Positions 17,427-24,217 of a DNA stretch of 37,808 nucleotides are shown piece after piece. The position numbers were made by a program, and so were the translations under genes. The notes under the pieces were generated by a model, which did not search any database, was not told the origin of the DNA, and saw only the letters and a program-made list of their open reading frames with translations. Source of the stretch: an uncultured Candidatus Melainabacteria bacterium (GTDB lineage: Bacteria; Cyanobacteriota; Vampirovibrionia; Gastranaerophilales; Gastranaerophilaceae); contig CAKUZO010000008.1 in NCBI GenBank assembly GCA_934717895.1, positions 1 through 37,808 of the forward strand. Reading direction: 5' to 3'. Position 1 is the stretch's first letter. Each line of letters starts with the position of its first letter.

Positions 17427-18467
17427 ATGATTAATTGTGTTGGTTATAAACCATTCTTTTCTGGAACATCGTCTTTAAATTACGCTCAACCTGTTTGGGG
17501 AGGGGGCAACACCCTTGTAAATTCAGGGAATTCTAGCTCTCAGAAGTTTCCAACAACAACAGCAACACAAACCAAAACAACAGAACTTTCCAAAAAGCAA
17601 AAACAATTAATTTATGGCGGAGTTGGAATCTTAGCTCTCGGCGGGATTATTGCAACCGCAATTCTTACAAAAGGGAAAAAAGTCAAGCTAACTTCTGCTC
17701 AAGAAGCGAAATTACAGGAACTTATAACTAATGGAGAGATAAATCCCAAATATGCTGATCTTTTCAAAGAAATACAACATCTTGATGGTGATGCGTTTAT
17801 CAAAACTGCGTATAAAAAAATCGCTGACGGTATGGGATATGGCGGATTTGCAGTAAAACCATCTCTTATCATTAAAAACAAAACCGGAAATGTATTAGGG
17901 AGCGCAGATCCATTTGAAATAATGATTACAAGAGGTCGTTCAAAAGCAGATACACTAGATATAATACGTCACGAATTACAACATTTTAAACAAAATGAAA
18001 TGATATATAGAGCCTTTGGCGAACAAACCTATATTGAAGCACGCACCCAACGAATTATTGCACATTTAAAAGTTAATAACGAATACTGCAAATCAATATT
18101 TAACGGAAAAACATTCGACCAATTAACAGAAACTGAAATTAATGCATTTTTAAAGAAATCTCAAAAAGAGATAGGAACTGCCAGACTAGCATTATTCAAA
18201 GATAGCGCCGGAACAATAAAACCAGGAACTCCGGAATATGCCAAAGCTCAAGAGTATCTAGAAGCTGTTCGAAATTACAAAACTCCTAGTATGCTACCAA
18301 AAGACTGGAAAGATAATTTCAATAACTTATCACCTGAACAAAAAGCAATGTTTGTTCAATACTGGAAAGAATATAAAAACAACATATTAGAAATTGAGGC
18401 TCGCGGATATGGCGAAAGAATTAAGGCAATGTTTGAAAAATTTACAGACGCTATAAAAGTAGCATAA
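17427..18467 (+). CDS. Membrane-anchored protein with an HExxH zinc-protease motif
   Basis: 346 aa, function not recognised. Residues 1-55 are a low-complexity Ser/Thr/Gln segment with GYKPFFSG near the start. One membrane segment lies at about 62-82 (LIYGGVGILALGGIIATAIL). The rest is a soluble, helical domain. HELQH at residues 182-186 is a perfect HExxH, set in a helix (DTLDIIRHELQHFKQNE) as in zinc metalloproteases. Near the C-terminus, LEIEARGYGERI could offer a third Glu ligand, as in gluzincin-like enzymes. Protease activity is therefore plausible but unproven. AGGAA before the ATG is a weak Shine-Dalgarno. The start GYKP recalls the GH13-like protein at 1064. No partner gene is obvious; the MCE gene follows after 217 nt. 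Confidence 0.75.
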   Translation: MINCVGYKPFFSGTSSLNYAQPVWGGGNTLVNSGNSSSQKFPTTTATQTKTTELSKKQKQLIYGGVGILALGGIIATAILTKGKKVKLTSAQEAKLQELITNGEINPKYADLFKEIQHLDGDAFIKTAYKKIADGMGYGGFAVKPSLIIKNKTGNVLGSADPFEIMITRGRSKADTLDIIRHELQHFKQNEMIYRAFGEQTYIEARTQRIIAHLKVNNEYCKSIFNGKTFDQLTETEINAFLKKSQKEIGTARLALFKDSAGTIKPGTPEYAKAQEYLEAVRNYKTPSMLPKDWKDNFNNLSPEQKAMFVQYWKEYKNNILEIEARGYGERIKAMFEKFTDAIKVA

Positions 18468-18505
18468 TAATATTTAAACTCCTTAATATTCCCCACTCGG
18501 GATTA

Positions 18506-18526
18506 GCTGAGATGGCAATTTTTTTT
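18506..18526 (+). terminator. Weak terminator after the HELQH gene
   Basis: A very short stem (GCT/GGC) followed by eight T residues, 40 nt behind the stop. The U-tract is clear, the stem is poor. Confidence 0.3.
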
Positions 18527-18684
18527 AGGCTCTGTGTTTGTTAAAACTCTATTATGACAATGATAATTCGAGTTTTCAATTATTTGTTTTTACTTGTTTT
18601 ACAACTGTTTCAAGTACATAATCTTGACGGCTTGTGCAACATTGTCAAAGAAATTTTACTCGGCTAATGTGAGGAGTTTGAGCT

Positions 18685-19590
18685 ATGAGCAATCTGTTTA
18701 AATCTGTTATATTAATCGCCTTATTATTAGGGCTTTCTATCGCTTATACAACACACAGAACAAACACCTACGTTACGGCTGAGTTTAAAGAACTCACTCC
18801 ATTTAACAATTCTGCCCCTATTTATTATAACGGATTTAAAATAGGGAAAGTTATAAAAATTCACCCGAACAAAACTTACACATCAACAATTGTTACAATG
18901 GAACTTCACCCGCACGACTTAAAACTACCTATTAATATTTCTGCAAACCTCAAAAAAGCCAAAAACAGGTGGAATAAAAAATATGATTACATAGATATTA
19001 CTTATCCAAAATCTCCTTCAATTTTCTTTCTAAAAGACGGAGATAGGATTTCAGGCAAAACAACAGTTGAACTGGAAACATTCTTATCAAACCAAGACCC
19101 TGCATCATTAGAGGCTATAAAAAACGACTTGGCAGAAAGTGCTAAAAACTTGAATATAACCCTTCAAACTCTGGGAGATTTGTTTGCGACTCTAAACGAA
19201 ATGGCAAGTGAGGTTAGCCCTAACGTCGTTGATGCCTCATCTGATATTAAAAAGACAAGTGCAAATATCGTAAAAGTTTCTCAAAGCGCAACTGACATCG
19301 CTAACAACGTAACCGGACTTTCTACCAACGTAACAGATGCATTATCCCCAGACAGGATAAACTCTACAACATATAATTTTCAAGCAACATCTGAAAACGT
19401 AAACCACATAACAAAAAATCTAAACGACACAATCCCACAAATCGCTTGTTCGTTACAACAAATAAACGAAATTCTAAACAACGTCAACGAAATGACAGAA
19501 GGTATAAACTGCACAATGCAAAAACCTTTTGGCGGAATGCGTATGATTTTTGGTAGTCCTGTAAGCAAAAATAAATGTGGCTGCAAATAA
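18685..19590 (+). CDS. MCE/MlaD-family substrate-binding protein, orphan
   Basis: 301 aa. Residues 1 to about 22 are a signal anchor (SVILIALLLGLSIAY). Residues about 30-115 form one MCE domain: VTAEFKELTPFNNSAPIYYNGFKIGKV is the typical start, followed by a beta-rich part. The rest (about 125-280) is a long helical, coiled-coil-like tail rich in Asn and Thr. It ends in KNKCGCK, an odd Cys-rich terminus. MCE proteins form rings that carry lipids between the membranes of diderm bacteria, fed by an MlaE/MlaF ABC transporter. No such transporter gene is in the window, so the partners are elsewhere. GAGGAG 8 nt upstream supports the start. The presence of this gene argues for an outer membrane. 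Confidence 0.88.
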   Translation: MSNLFKSVILIALLLGLSIAYTTHRTNTYVTAEFKELTPFNNSAPIYYNGFKIGKVIKIHPNKTYTSTIVTMELHPHDLKLPINISANLKKAKNRWNKKYDYIDITYPKSPSIFFLKDGDRISGKTTVELETFLSNQDPASLEAIKNDLAESAKNLNITLQTLGDLFATLNEMASEVSPNVVDASSDIKKTSANIVKVSQSATDIANNVTGLSTNVTDALSPDRINSTTYNFQATSENVNHITKNLNDTIPQIACSLQQINEILNNVNEMTEGINCTMQKPFGGMRMIFGSPVSKNKCGCK

Positions 19591-19615
19591 TGTTAAATTG
19601 CAATAAAAAATTAAA

Positions 19616-19642
19616 AAAGGGACTCTTAATTAGAGCCCCTTT
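19616..19642. terminator. Shared terminator between the MCE gene and glnA
   Basis: AAAGGG-A-CTCT (19616-19626), loop, AGAG-C-CCCTTT (19632-19642), one mismatch. It has A-runs on one side and T-runs on the other, and lies between convergent genes, so it is likely bidirectional. Confidence 0.7.
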
Positions 19643-19689
19643 AAAAATCTTTATGCTTAAAAAAGCATTTGAATTAATATATTCTTATC

Positions 19690-21054
19690 CTAATATCTTT
19701 CCAAATATTTATCAATTTCCCATTGAGAAACATAAGTTCTGAAAGCGTCCCACTCTTTTGTTTTGGCAGACAAGAATTCATTAAAAATATGATCTCCAAG
19801 TGCAGCCCTTGATACAAGAGATTTATCAAATACTTCCAAAGCTTCTGCTAAACTTCCAGGAAGCGAATCTATTCTCTGTTTTTTACGTTCTTTACTTGTA
19901 AGTTTGTAAATATTACTTTCAACAGGAGCCGGCGGATCAATTTTGTTTCTAACACCGTCCAAGCAAGCTTCCAAAATAGCAGCAAATGCCAAATATGGAT
20001 TGCATGCCGGATCCGGAGAACGAAGCTCTACACGAGTTGAGCTGCCACGTTTTGCAGGAACTCTCAACAAAGCACTTCTGTTTGCCAAAGACCAAGCCAA
20101 ATAAACAGGTGCCTCATACCCAGGAACAAGACGTTTAAAGCTGTTTACAGTCGGGTTCAAAATCGCCGTAATACTTTTAACATGTTTCAACATACCGCCG
20201 ATTGAATATTTTGCGACATCTGAAAGCTGAAATTCTGCATTTTCATCGAAAAACGCATTTTTTCCGTCCTTAAACAACGAAACATTACAGTGCATGCCGG
20301 ATCCGTTAATTCCATAAATAGGTTTTGGCATAAATGTAGCGTGTAAATTATGTCGTGCTGCAATCGCCTTAACAGCAACCTTGAAAGTAGCAACATTATC
20401 AGCCGCTGTCAAAATATCTGCATATCTAAAATCGATTTCATGCTGCCCATCAGCAACTTCGTGATGTGATGCCTCGATATCAAAGCCCATTTCTTGAAGA
20501 GTCAAAACAATGTCAGAGCGAACATCTTCACCCAAATCCTCTGGACCGACATCATAATAACCTGCTCTATCTTGCGTTGAAGTCGTAACATTTCCGTCTT
20601 TATCTTTTGAAAATAAGAAAAATTCAGCCTCAGGCCCAACATTCATTGAAAAGCCCATCTTTTCAGCTTCTTTCATTACTCGTTTCAAATTACATCTAGG
20701 GCACCCCTCAAACGGAGTTCCATCAGCATTATAAATATCACAAATCAATCTTGCTGAATTTGTTCCATCTTTCCCTCTCCAAGGCAAAATTTGGAAAGAA
20801 TTCTTATCAGGGTGGAAAAACATATCAGAAGTTTCAATACTTCTAAACCCTTTAATAGAAGAACCATCAAGCATTATCTCATTATTAAGAGCTTTCTCAA
20901 TGTGGTGCGAAGGAATAGTCATATTCTTAACTTGTCCGTTTATATCGACAAACTGCAACTTAATAAACTTGATATTATAGTCCTTAATAAAACCTTTAAT
21001 ATCATCTTCAGAAAACTGCTTACTGTCCAATCTTGTGTGAGTGAATTCTTTCAT
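19690..21054 (-). CDS. glnA: Glutamine synthetase, type I
   Basis: Makes glutamine from glutamate, ammonia and ATP, the main ammonia-assimilation step; a cytosolic dodecamer. 454 aa. Landmarks are KLQFVDINGQVKNMTIP, MLDGSSIKGF, GPEAEFFLF (metal-binding Glu), DGQHEIDFRYAD, the ATP-site region GINGSGMHCNVSLF, VNSFKRLVPGYEAPV, the loop AKRGSSTRVELRSPDPACNPYLAFA and a C-terminus like GSI-alpha enzymes. I do not see the NLYDLP adenylylation motif of GSI-beta, so control is more likely by feedback or protein partners. AGAGG 5-6 nt upstream supports the ATG. A good sigma70 promoter is present. No GlnR-like or P-II gene is nearby. Confidence 0.96.
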   Translation of the reverse strand: MKEFTHTRLDSKQFSEDDIKGFIKDYNIKFIKLQFVDINGQVKNMTIPSHHIEKALNNEIMLDGSSIKGFRSIETSDMFFHPDKNSFQILPWRGKDGTNSARLICDIYNADGTPFEGCPRCNLKRVMKEAEKMGFSMNVGPEAEFFLFSKDKDGNVTTSTQDRAGYYDVGPEDLGEDVRSDIVLTLQEMGFDIEASHHEVADGQHEIDFRYADILTAADNVATFKVAVKAIAARHNLHATFMPKPIYGINGSGMHCNVSLFKDGKNAFFDENAEFQLSDVAKYSIGGMLKHVKSITAILNPTVNSFKRLVPGYEAPVYLAWSLANRSALLRVPAKRGSSTRVELRSPDPACNPYLAFAAILEACLDGVRNKIDPPAPVESNIYKLTSKERKKQRIDSLPGSLAEALEVFDKSLVSRAALGDHIFNEFLSAKTKEWDAFRTYVSQWEIDKYLERY

Positions 21055-21087
21055 TTAGACCTCTTTTCTTCTATTCTGTACTCTCCT

Positions 21088-21116
21088 ATTAGAATACTTT
21101 TTTCAAAAAAGGTCAA
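21088..21116 (-). promoter_or_regulatory. Promoter of glnA
   Basis: Minus strand: TTGACC (21111-21116), 17-nt spacer, TCTAAT (21088-21093). The leader is about 27 nt with AGAGG. Confidence 0.75.
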
Positions 21117-21228
21117 TAGTTTTTATGTAAAGATTAAGTAAAGACAAGCAAAAACAGATTTGTAAATATTTGAGTGTTTTTCTAAAAATAGTGTTAGATT
21201 TCTAAAAAGTTGGGAATATGAATAGTAT

Positions 21229-21323
21229 AAAGGGAGGATATAAAATTTATCGATAGGAAATTCTTGTTTTTATAACAGATTTTGGATATCAGCACTATTG
21301 TGCACTTATATCACTCCTTTTTT
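21229..21323 (+). ncRNA. Candidate small structured RNA
   Basis: AAAGGGAGGATATAA-type 5' strand (21229-21243) pairs with 21306-21321 (TTATATC, bulged A, CTCC, T-run): 15 pairs with one G-U and one bulge. Inside is a hairpin GCAC-TATT-GTGC (21292-21303). A T6 run closes the 3' end. No ORF of note lies inside. The family is not recognised; the transcribed strand is inferred from the T-run. Confidence 0.4.
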
Positions 21324-21355
21324 AAAACATATTAAGAAATGTAACAAAATAATAG

Positions 21356-21374
21356 GTATATAGCAATTATATAC
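21356..21374. repeat. Perfect inverted repeat
   Basis: GTATATA, loop GCAAT, TATATAC. It lies in the gene-free stretch between the RNA candidate and the terminator. Could be an operator or a hairpin; no assigned role. Confidence 0.4.
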
Positions 21375-21527
21375 AACAAAAATACTTTATTAATATGTAA
21401 GCAATAAGCAAACAAACAAAGCAAACAAAACGAATTAAATAAACACGAGATAAATAACACACAAACTATTTACACTACCTACTACACACTAACCTTCTAC
21501 ACACGAGGAATTACTTAACAGAATTCC

Positions 21528-21558
21528 AACCTCTATCTTTCAGATAGAGGTTTTTTTT
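21528..21558 (+). terminator. Strong plus-strand terminator with no gene upstream
   Basis: AACCTCTATCT (21528-21538), loop TTC, AGATAGAGGTT (21542-21552), then T's to 21558: an 11-bp perfect stem and U-tract. The nearest plus-strand CDS upstream ends at 19590 and has its own terminator. An RNA must therefore start within 21117-21527. Confidence 0.85.
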
Positions 21559-21770
21559 CGGACGAAGTCCGTTTCCCACGGGAACAATATTCATTCATAC
21601 TTCATACTTTGGTAAAAGCTCTTACGCACGTAGCCCTTTGGAACAATATTCGTTCATACTTTATATTCATGTTTTATGTTTTGACGAAGTCCGCTTTCCA
21701 CGGGAACAACATTCATTCATTCTTCACACTTTGGTAAAAAACTCTTACGCACGTAGCCCCTTGGAACAAT
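21559..21770. repeat. Imperfect tandem duplication, about 122-bp period, non-coding
   Basis: Unit A starts at 21561 and unit B at 21683. Both carry GACGAAGTCCG, CCACGGGAACAA, CTTTGGTAAAA and CTCTTACGCACGTAGCCC in the same order. GGAACAA followed by TTC(A/G)TTCAT occurs several times within them. Unit A starts with the small hairpin CGGAC-GAA-GTCCG (21559-21571). With 21117-21558 this makes up the gene-free region between glnA and the 719-aa protein; I see no ORF there worth calling. Confidence 0.7.
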
Positions 21771-21786
21771 AATAGTAGCTACTATT
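21771..21786. repeat. Perfect 16-bp palindrome
   Basis: AATAGTAGCTACTATT directly follows the second repeat unit. It could be a protein-binding site; no gene start is close. Confidence 0.45.
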
Positions 21787-21819
21787 TATTATCATAGAAA
21801 TCTCTGATCCGGAGTCTAA

Positions 21820-21844
21820 TAAAAAAGCAGGACTAAGTCCTGCT
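21820..21844 (-). terminator. Terminator of the 719-aa protein gene
   Basis: On the minus strand AGCAGGAC, loop TTA, GTCCTGCT, then six T's. Perfect 8-bp stem, about 50 nt after the stop at 21896. Confidence 0.85.
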
Positions 21845-21895
21845 AGAAAAATTGTGTAGGGGAAAAATAAATATAAAAAAGTAGTGTGTGTATAT

Positions 21896-24055
21896 TTATG
21901 AGTAAATTTTGAATGTTCTTTCGATATTTTTATCAATTGCACCTTTTATTGATTCGTATTCTGTTTGAAGAGAATTGTGTTCAGTATCTATATTTTTTAA
22001 TTCCAAATCATACATTTTATCTTTATTTTGGATTTTGTTCATTTGTGCATTGTACTCTGCTTCTGCAATTGTAATCGCTGTATTATTTGTTTGCTCTGTA
22101 ATATCACTACAATTTGAATATGCAGTAGAATTCCAAGTATTTGATCCATCAACTTGTTCCAAAGTAACAAGTCCACTCTCAAATGCAAACTTAATCCATT
22201 CAGTACTTGAAGCAAGTCCATCTTGTAATGTTTTATATCCGCCTGTTTTCATTCTGTTAAACAAGTTTGTGTACCATTGAGCTTTTGCTTCACCATTTTG
22301 GTTTTTATCATTTTGGTCAATCCAAGTGAATTTTGGTTCACCATAGGTATTCATTACACAATCCAAAATATAAACATCATAGATTTTCTTGAAAGATGTT
22401 ATCTTATCATCATTACGACTAGCGTTTATTGCTTTTTTTAACTCTTCAATGTCATTCATCTTAAAGAGAATATCTTTAGGATCATCAGGTAATGAGATTT
22501 TATTTGTTCCAAACATATCATTGTAGAACTTCAAAGCGATATCCTTAAACGCACTAAATGTTCCACTTTCACCAGAACTTGCATCTGTAAATTTTGAGTA
22601 AGGACCATTAGCACCATCACTTTGAGCAATATTCCAGATATTTGTAATACTGTTTTGCAAAGTATTTATAATCTGTAAACCTATTTTTTTCATGTTATCT
22701 ACTGTGTTAGGTTCTGAATCCGTAATTGATGATATTTGTGTATCTGACAAAGTCCAGTTTGAAGCTCCAATACCCGCAGAAGACGGTTTGTTAAACAAAG
22801 ATGCTGGCACAGTTGTTTTACATTCTGTATATCCATCAGCAGATGTTGTAGAATAATCTCCGTTATCATTTACATAATAAGTAAATACAATATTATTTCC
22901 AACCAAAGTTGCCACTCCATTTACATTACATAAATCACCTGCTTCATTTTTCGGAAATTCCATTGTGTAACTGGCACCAGTTTTTTTGAACACAACAGAA
23001 CTTCCATCACTTTCAGAATAATTTAATGTTATATTTCCAGTTAAATCAGATGATGCCTTTATAGTTGCTCCTTCAGCCGTCCAAGAGTTTTGAATATTCT
23101 CGCCTTTATTGGTTTCCAACAAACCTTTAAGCGAATCAATGCTGGCTATGCCATCAGAAGTTGCATACTCGTATAAACCGCTCTTACCTTCTTTTGACCC
23201 GATGATACCATACAATGCGTCTAAATATTTTTTAGCATTAGCCATATCTACATTTTCAGCCATCAAGCCTGCTTCGATTTTGTCAAAAGATAAACCGCCA
23301 GAGCTCATTTTTACTAATTCATTTTGCATTTTATCATTTATAATTTTATACATGCTATTCATTGCAGAAGTATAATTTGCCAAATCCCCAGAGTAAGTCA
23401 AATAATCAATAGAAGATTTGGTATTATCATAACCAGGGTGAATTTTGTCAACACCATTATATAAATTTTGTAGAACTTCTGCTAAGTTAGCACCGCCAAC
23501 TTCTCCAGCAAACGCATCTGCAAACTGAATATAGCCATTTACTGACTTACCTTCATTGTCAACATAGTCTGTTTTATATTGAAGATAAGAGGCACCTTTT
23601 GGAACAAGAACTTTTCCGTCACTACCAGGTATGTCAATATCAGCAGTTTTAATATTTGTATTAATCAAACTTGAAAAATAATCAGTAGAATATTTCAAAC
23701 CATAGCTTGTTAAGAATGTGTTCAAATCACCGTTTGCGTTTTTAAAGTTTGTTGCATCTTTTTCAGACACAAGAACTTGCCCTGATGAATTTGAAATTGC
23801 ATATTGGTTGTTATAAGGATTGTATGCAGTCAAAGAGTTATAAGTCAATTCTTGATAGCTTGTTTTATTATCTGCATCGTAGTTTGTAAACATCATTTGA
23901 GCATTATTTAACGCAGTTGTATAAGCTTCGCTAACCTGAGCACTCTTAGTTGCAAGACGCATCTTATCGTTGTTGATAAGCTGAGCTCTCAACTCGTTGT
24001 CAGACATACGAGTCGTGATAGATAATAATCTAGCTTGTCCTGCTGCCATTCCCAT
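21896..24055 (-). CDS. Large hypothetical protein with flagellin/hook-like helical ends
   Basis: 719 aa, no named domain recognised. The first ~60 residues (MGMAAGQARLLSITTRMSDN and on to SEAYTTALNNAQMMF) are amphipathic helix. The last ~65 (ITIAEAEYNAQMNKIQNKDK and on to IDKNIERTFKIYS) form a coiled coil. Between them lies a long region rich in Ser, Asn, Asp, Gly and Tyr with beta-like stretches. This plan, conserved helical ends around a variable middle, is that of flagellin, hook-associated and similar self-assembling secreted proteins. I have met such N- and C-terminal blocks in Gastranaerophilales hypothetical proteins. There is no signal peptide. The start is the ATG at 24055; another ATG is two codons in, and AAAGG lies 12 nt upstream. 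A terminator follows the gene. Single-gene unit. Confidence 0.75.
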   Translation of the reverse strand: MGMAAGQARLLSITTRMSDNELRAQLINNDKMRLATKSAQVSEAYTTALNNAQMMFTNYDADNKTSYQELTYNSLTAYNPYNNQYAISNSSGQVLVSEKDATNFKNANGDLNTFLTSYGLKYSTDYFSSLINTNIKTADIDIPGSDGKVLVPKGASYLQYKTDYVDNEGKSVNGYIQFADAFAGEVGGANLAEVLQNLYNGVDKIHPGYDNTKSSIDYLTYSGDLANYTSAMNSMYKIINDKMQNELVKMSSGGLSFDKIEAGLMAENVDMANAKKYLDALYGIIGSKEGKSGLYEYATSDGIASIDSLKGLLETNKGENIQNSWTAEGATIKASSDLTGNITLNYSESDGSSVVFKKTGASYTMEFPKNEAGDLCNVNGVATLVGNNIVFTYYVNDNGDYSTTSADGYTECKTTVPASLFNKPSSAGIGASNWTLSDTQISSITDSEPNTVDNMKKIGLQIINTLQNSITNIWNIAQSDGANGPYSKFTDASSGESGTFSAFKDIALKFYNDMFGTNKISLPDDPKDILFKMNDIEELKKAINASRNDDKITSFKKIYDVYILDCVMNTYGEPKFTWIDQNDKNQNGEAKAQWYTNLFNRMKTGGYKTLQDGLASSTEWIKFAFESGLVTLEQVDGSNTWNSTAYSNCSDITEQTNNTAITIAEAEYNAQMNKIQNKDKMYDLELKNIDTEHNSLQTEYESIKGAIDKNIERTFKIYS

Positions 24056-24096
24056 GGTCGACGTTTACCTTTCTTTTTTCCTTAGTAACTTTCACT

Positions 24097-24102
24097 ATTG
24101 TA
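24097..24102 (-). promoter_or_regulatory. Possible -10 of the 719-aa protein gene
   Basis: TACAAT on the minus strand, 41 nt before the ATG; the -35 is poor. Confidence 0.35.
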
Positions 24103-24140
24103 TTACGACTCTTTTACTTAAAATCTTTAACAAAAAGCTC

Positions 24141-24160
24141 GAAATATTACGAAATATTAC
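24141..24160. repeat. Perfect tandem 10-mer in a divergent promoter region
   Basis: GAAATATTAC occurs twice in a row between two divergent genes (719-aa protein and GT-C-like protein). One helical turn apart, so it could be a regulator site. Confidence 0.45.
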
Positions 24161-24196
24161 AAACGTATAGTTTTGCAAATTTTAAGCCAAGGCAAC

Positions 24197-24217
24197 TTTT
24201 CTTGATATAATCAAAAC
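24197..24217 (+). promoter_or_regulatory. Extended -10 promoter, leaderless, inside a dyad
   Basis: TGATATAAT with TATAAT at 24206-24211, then CAAAAC and the ATG at 24218. The first 18 bases are identical to the ahcY promoter. No Shine-Dalgarno. Confidence 0.7.

Noticed and set aside
18468..18684. Riboswitch upstream of the MCE gene
   Set aside because: CCCCACTCGGG and GATGGCAA looked suggestive, but I find no known aptamer fold; only a weak U-tract terminator and a TTGAC...GTCAA inverted repeat are visible.
21216..21255. Tiny ORF starting ATGAATAGTATAAAGGGAGG
   Set aside because: Only about a dozen codons, no ribosome site, and it lies inside the RNA candidate's stem.
21559..21770. CRISPR-like array
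   Set aside because: Only two units of about 120 bp with several separate conserved blocks; no short regular repeats with spacers and no cas genes.
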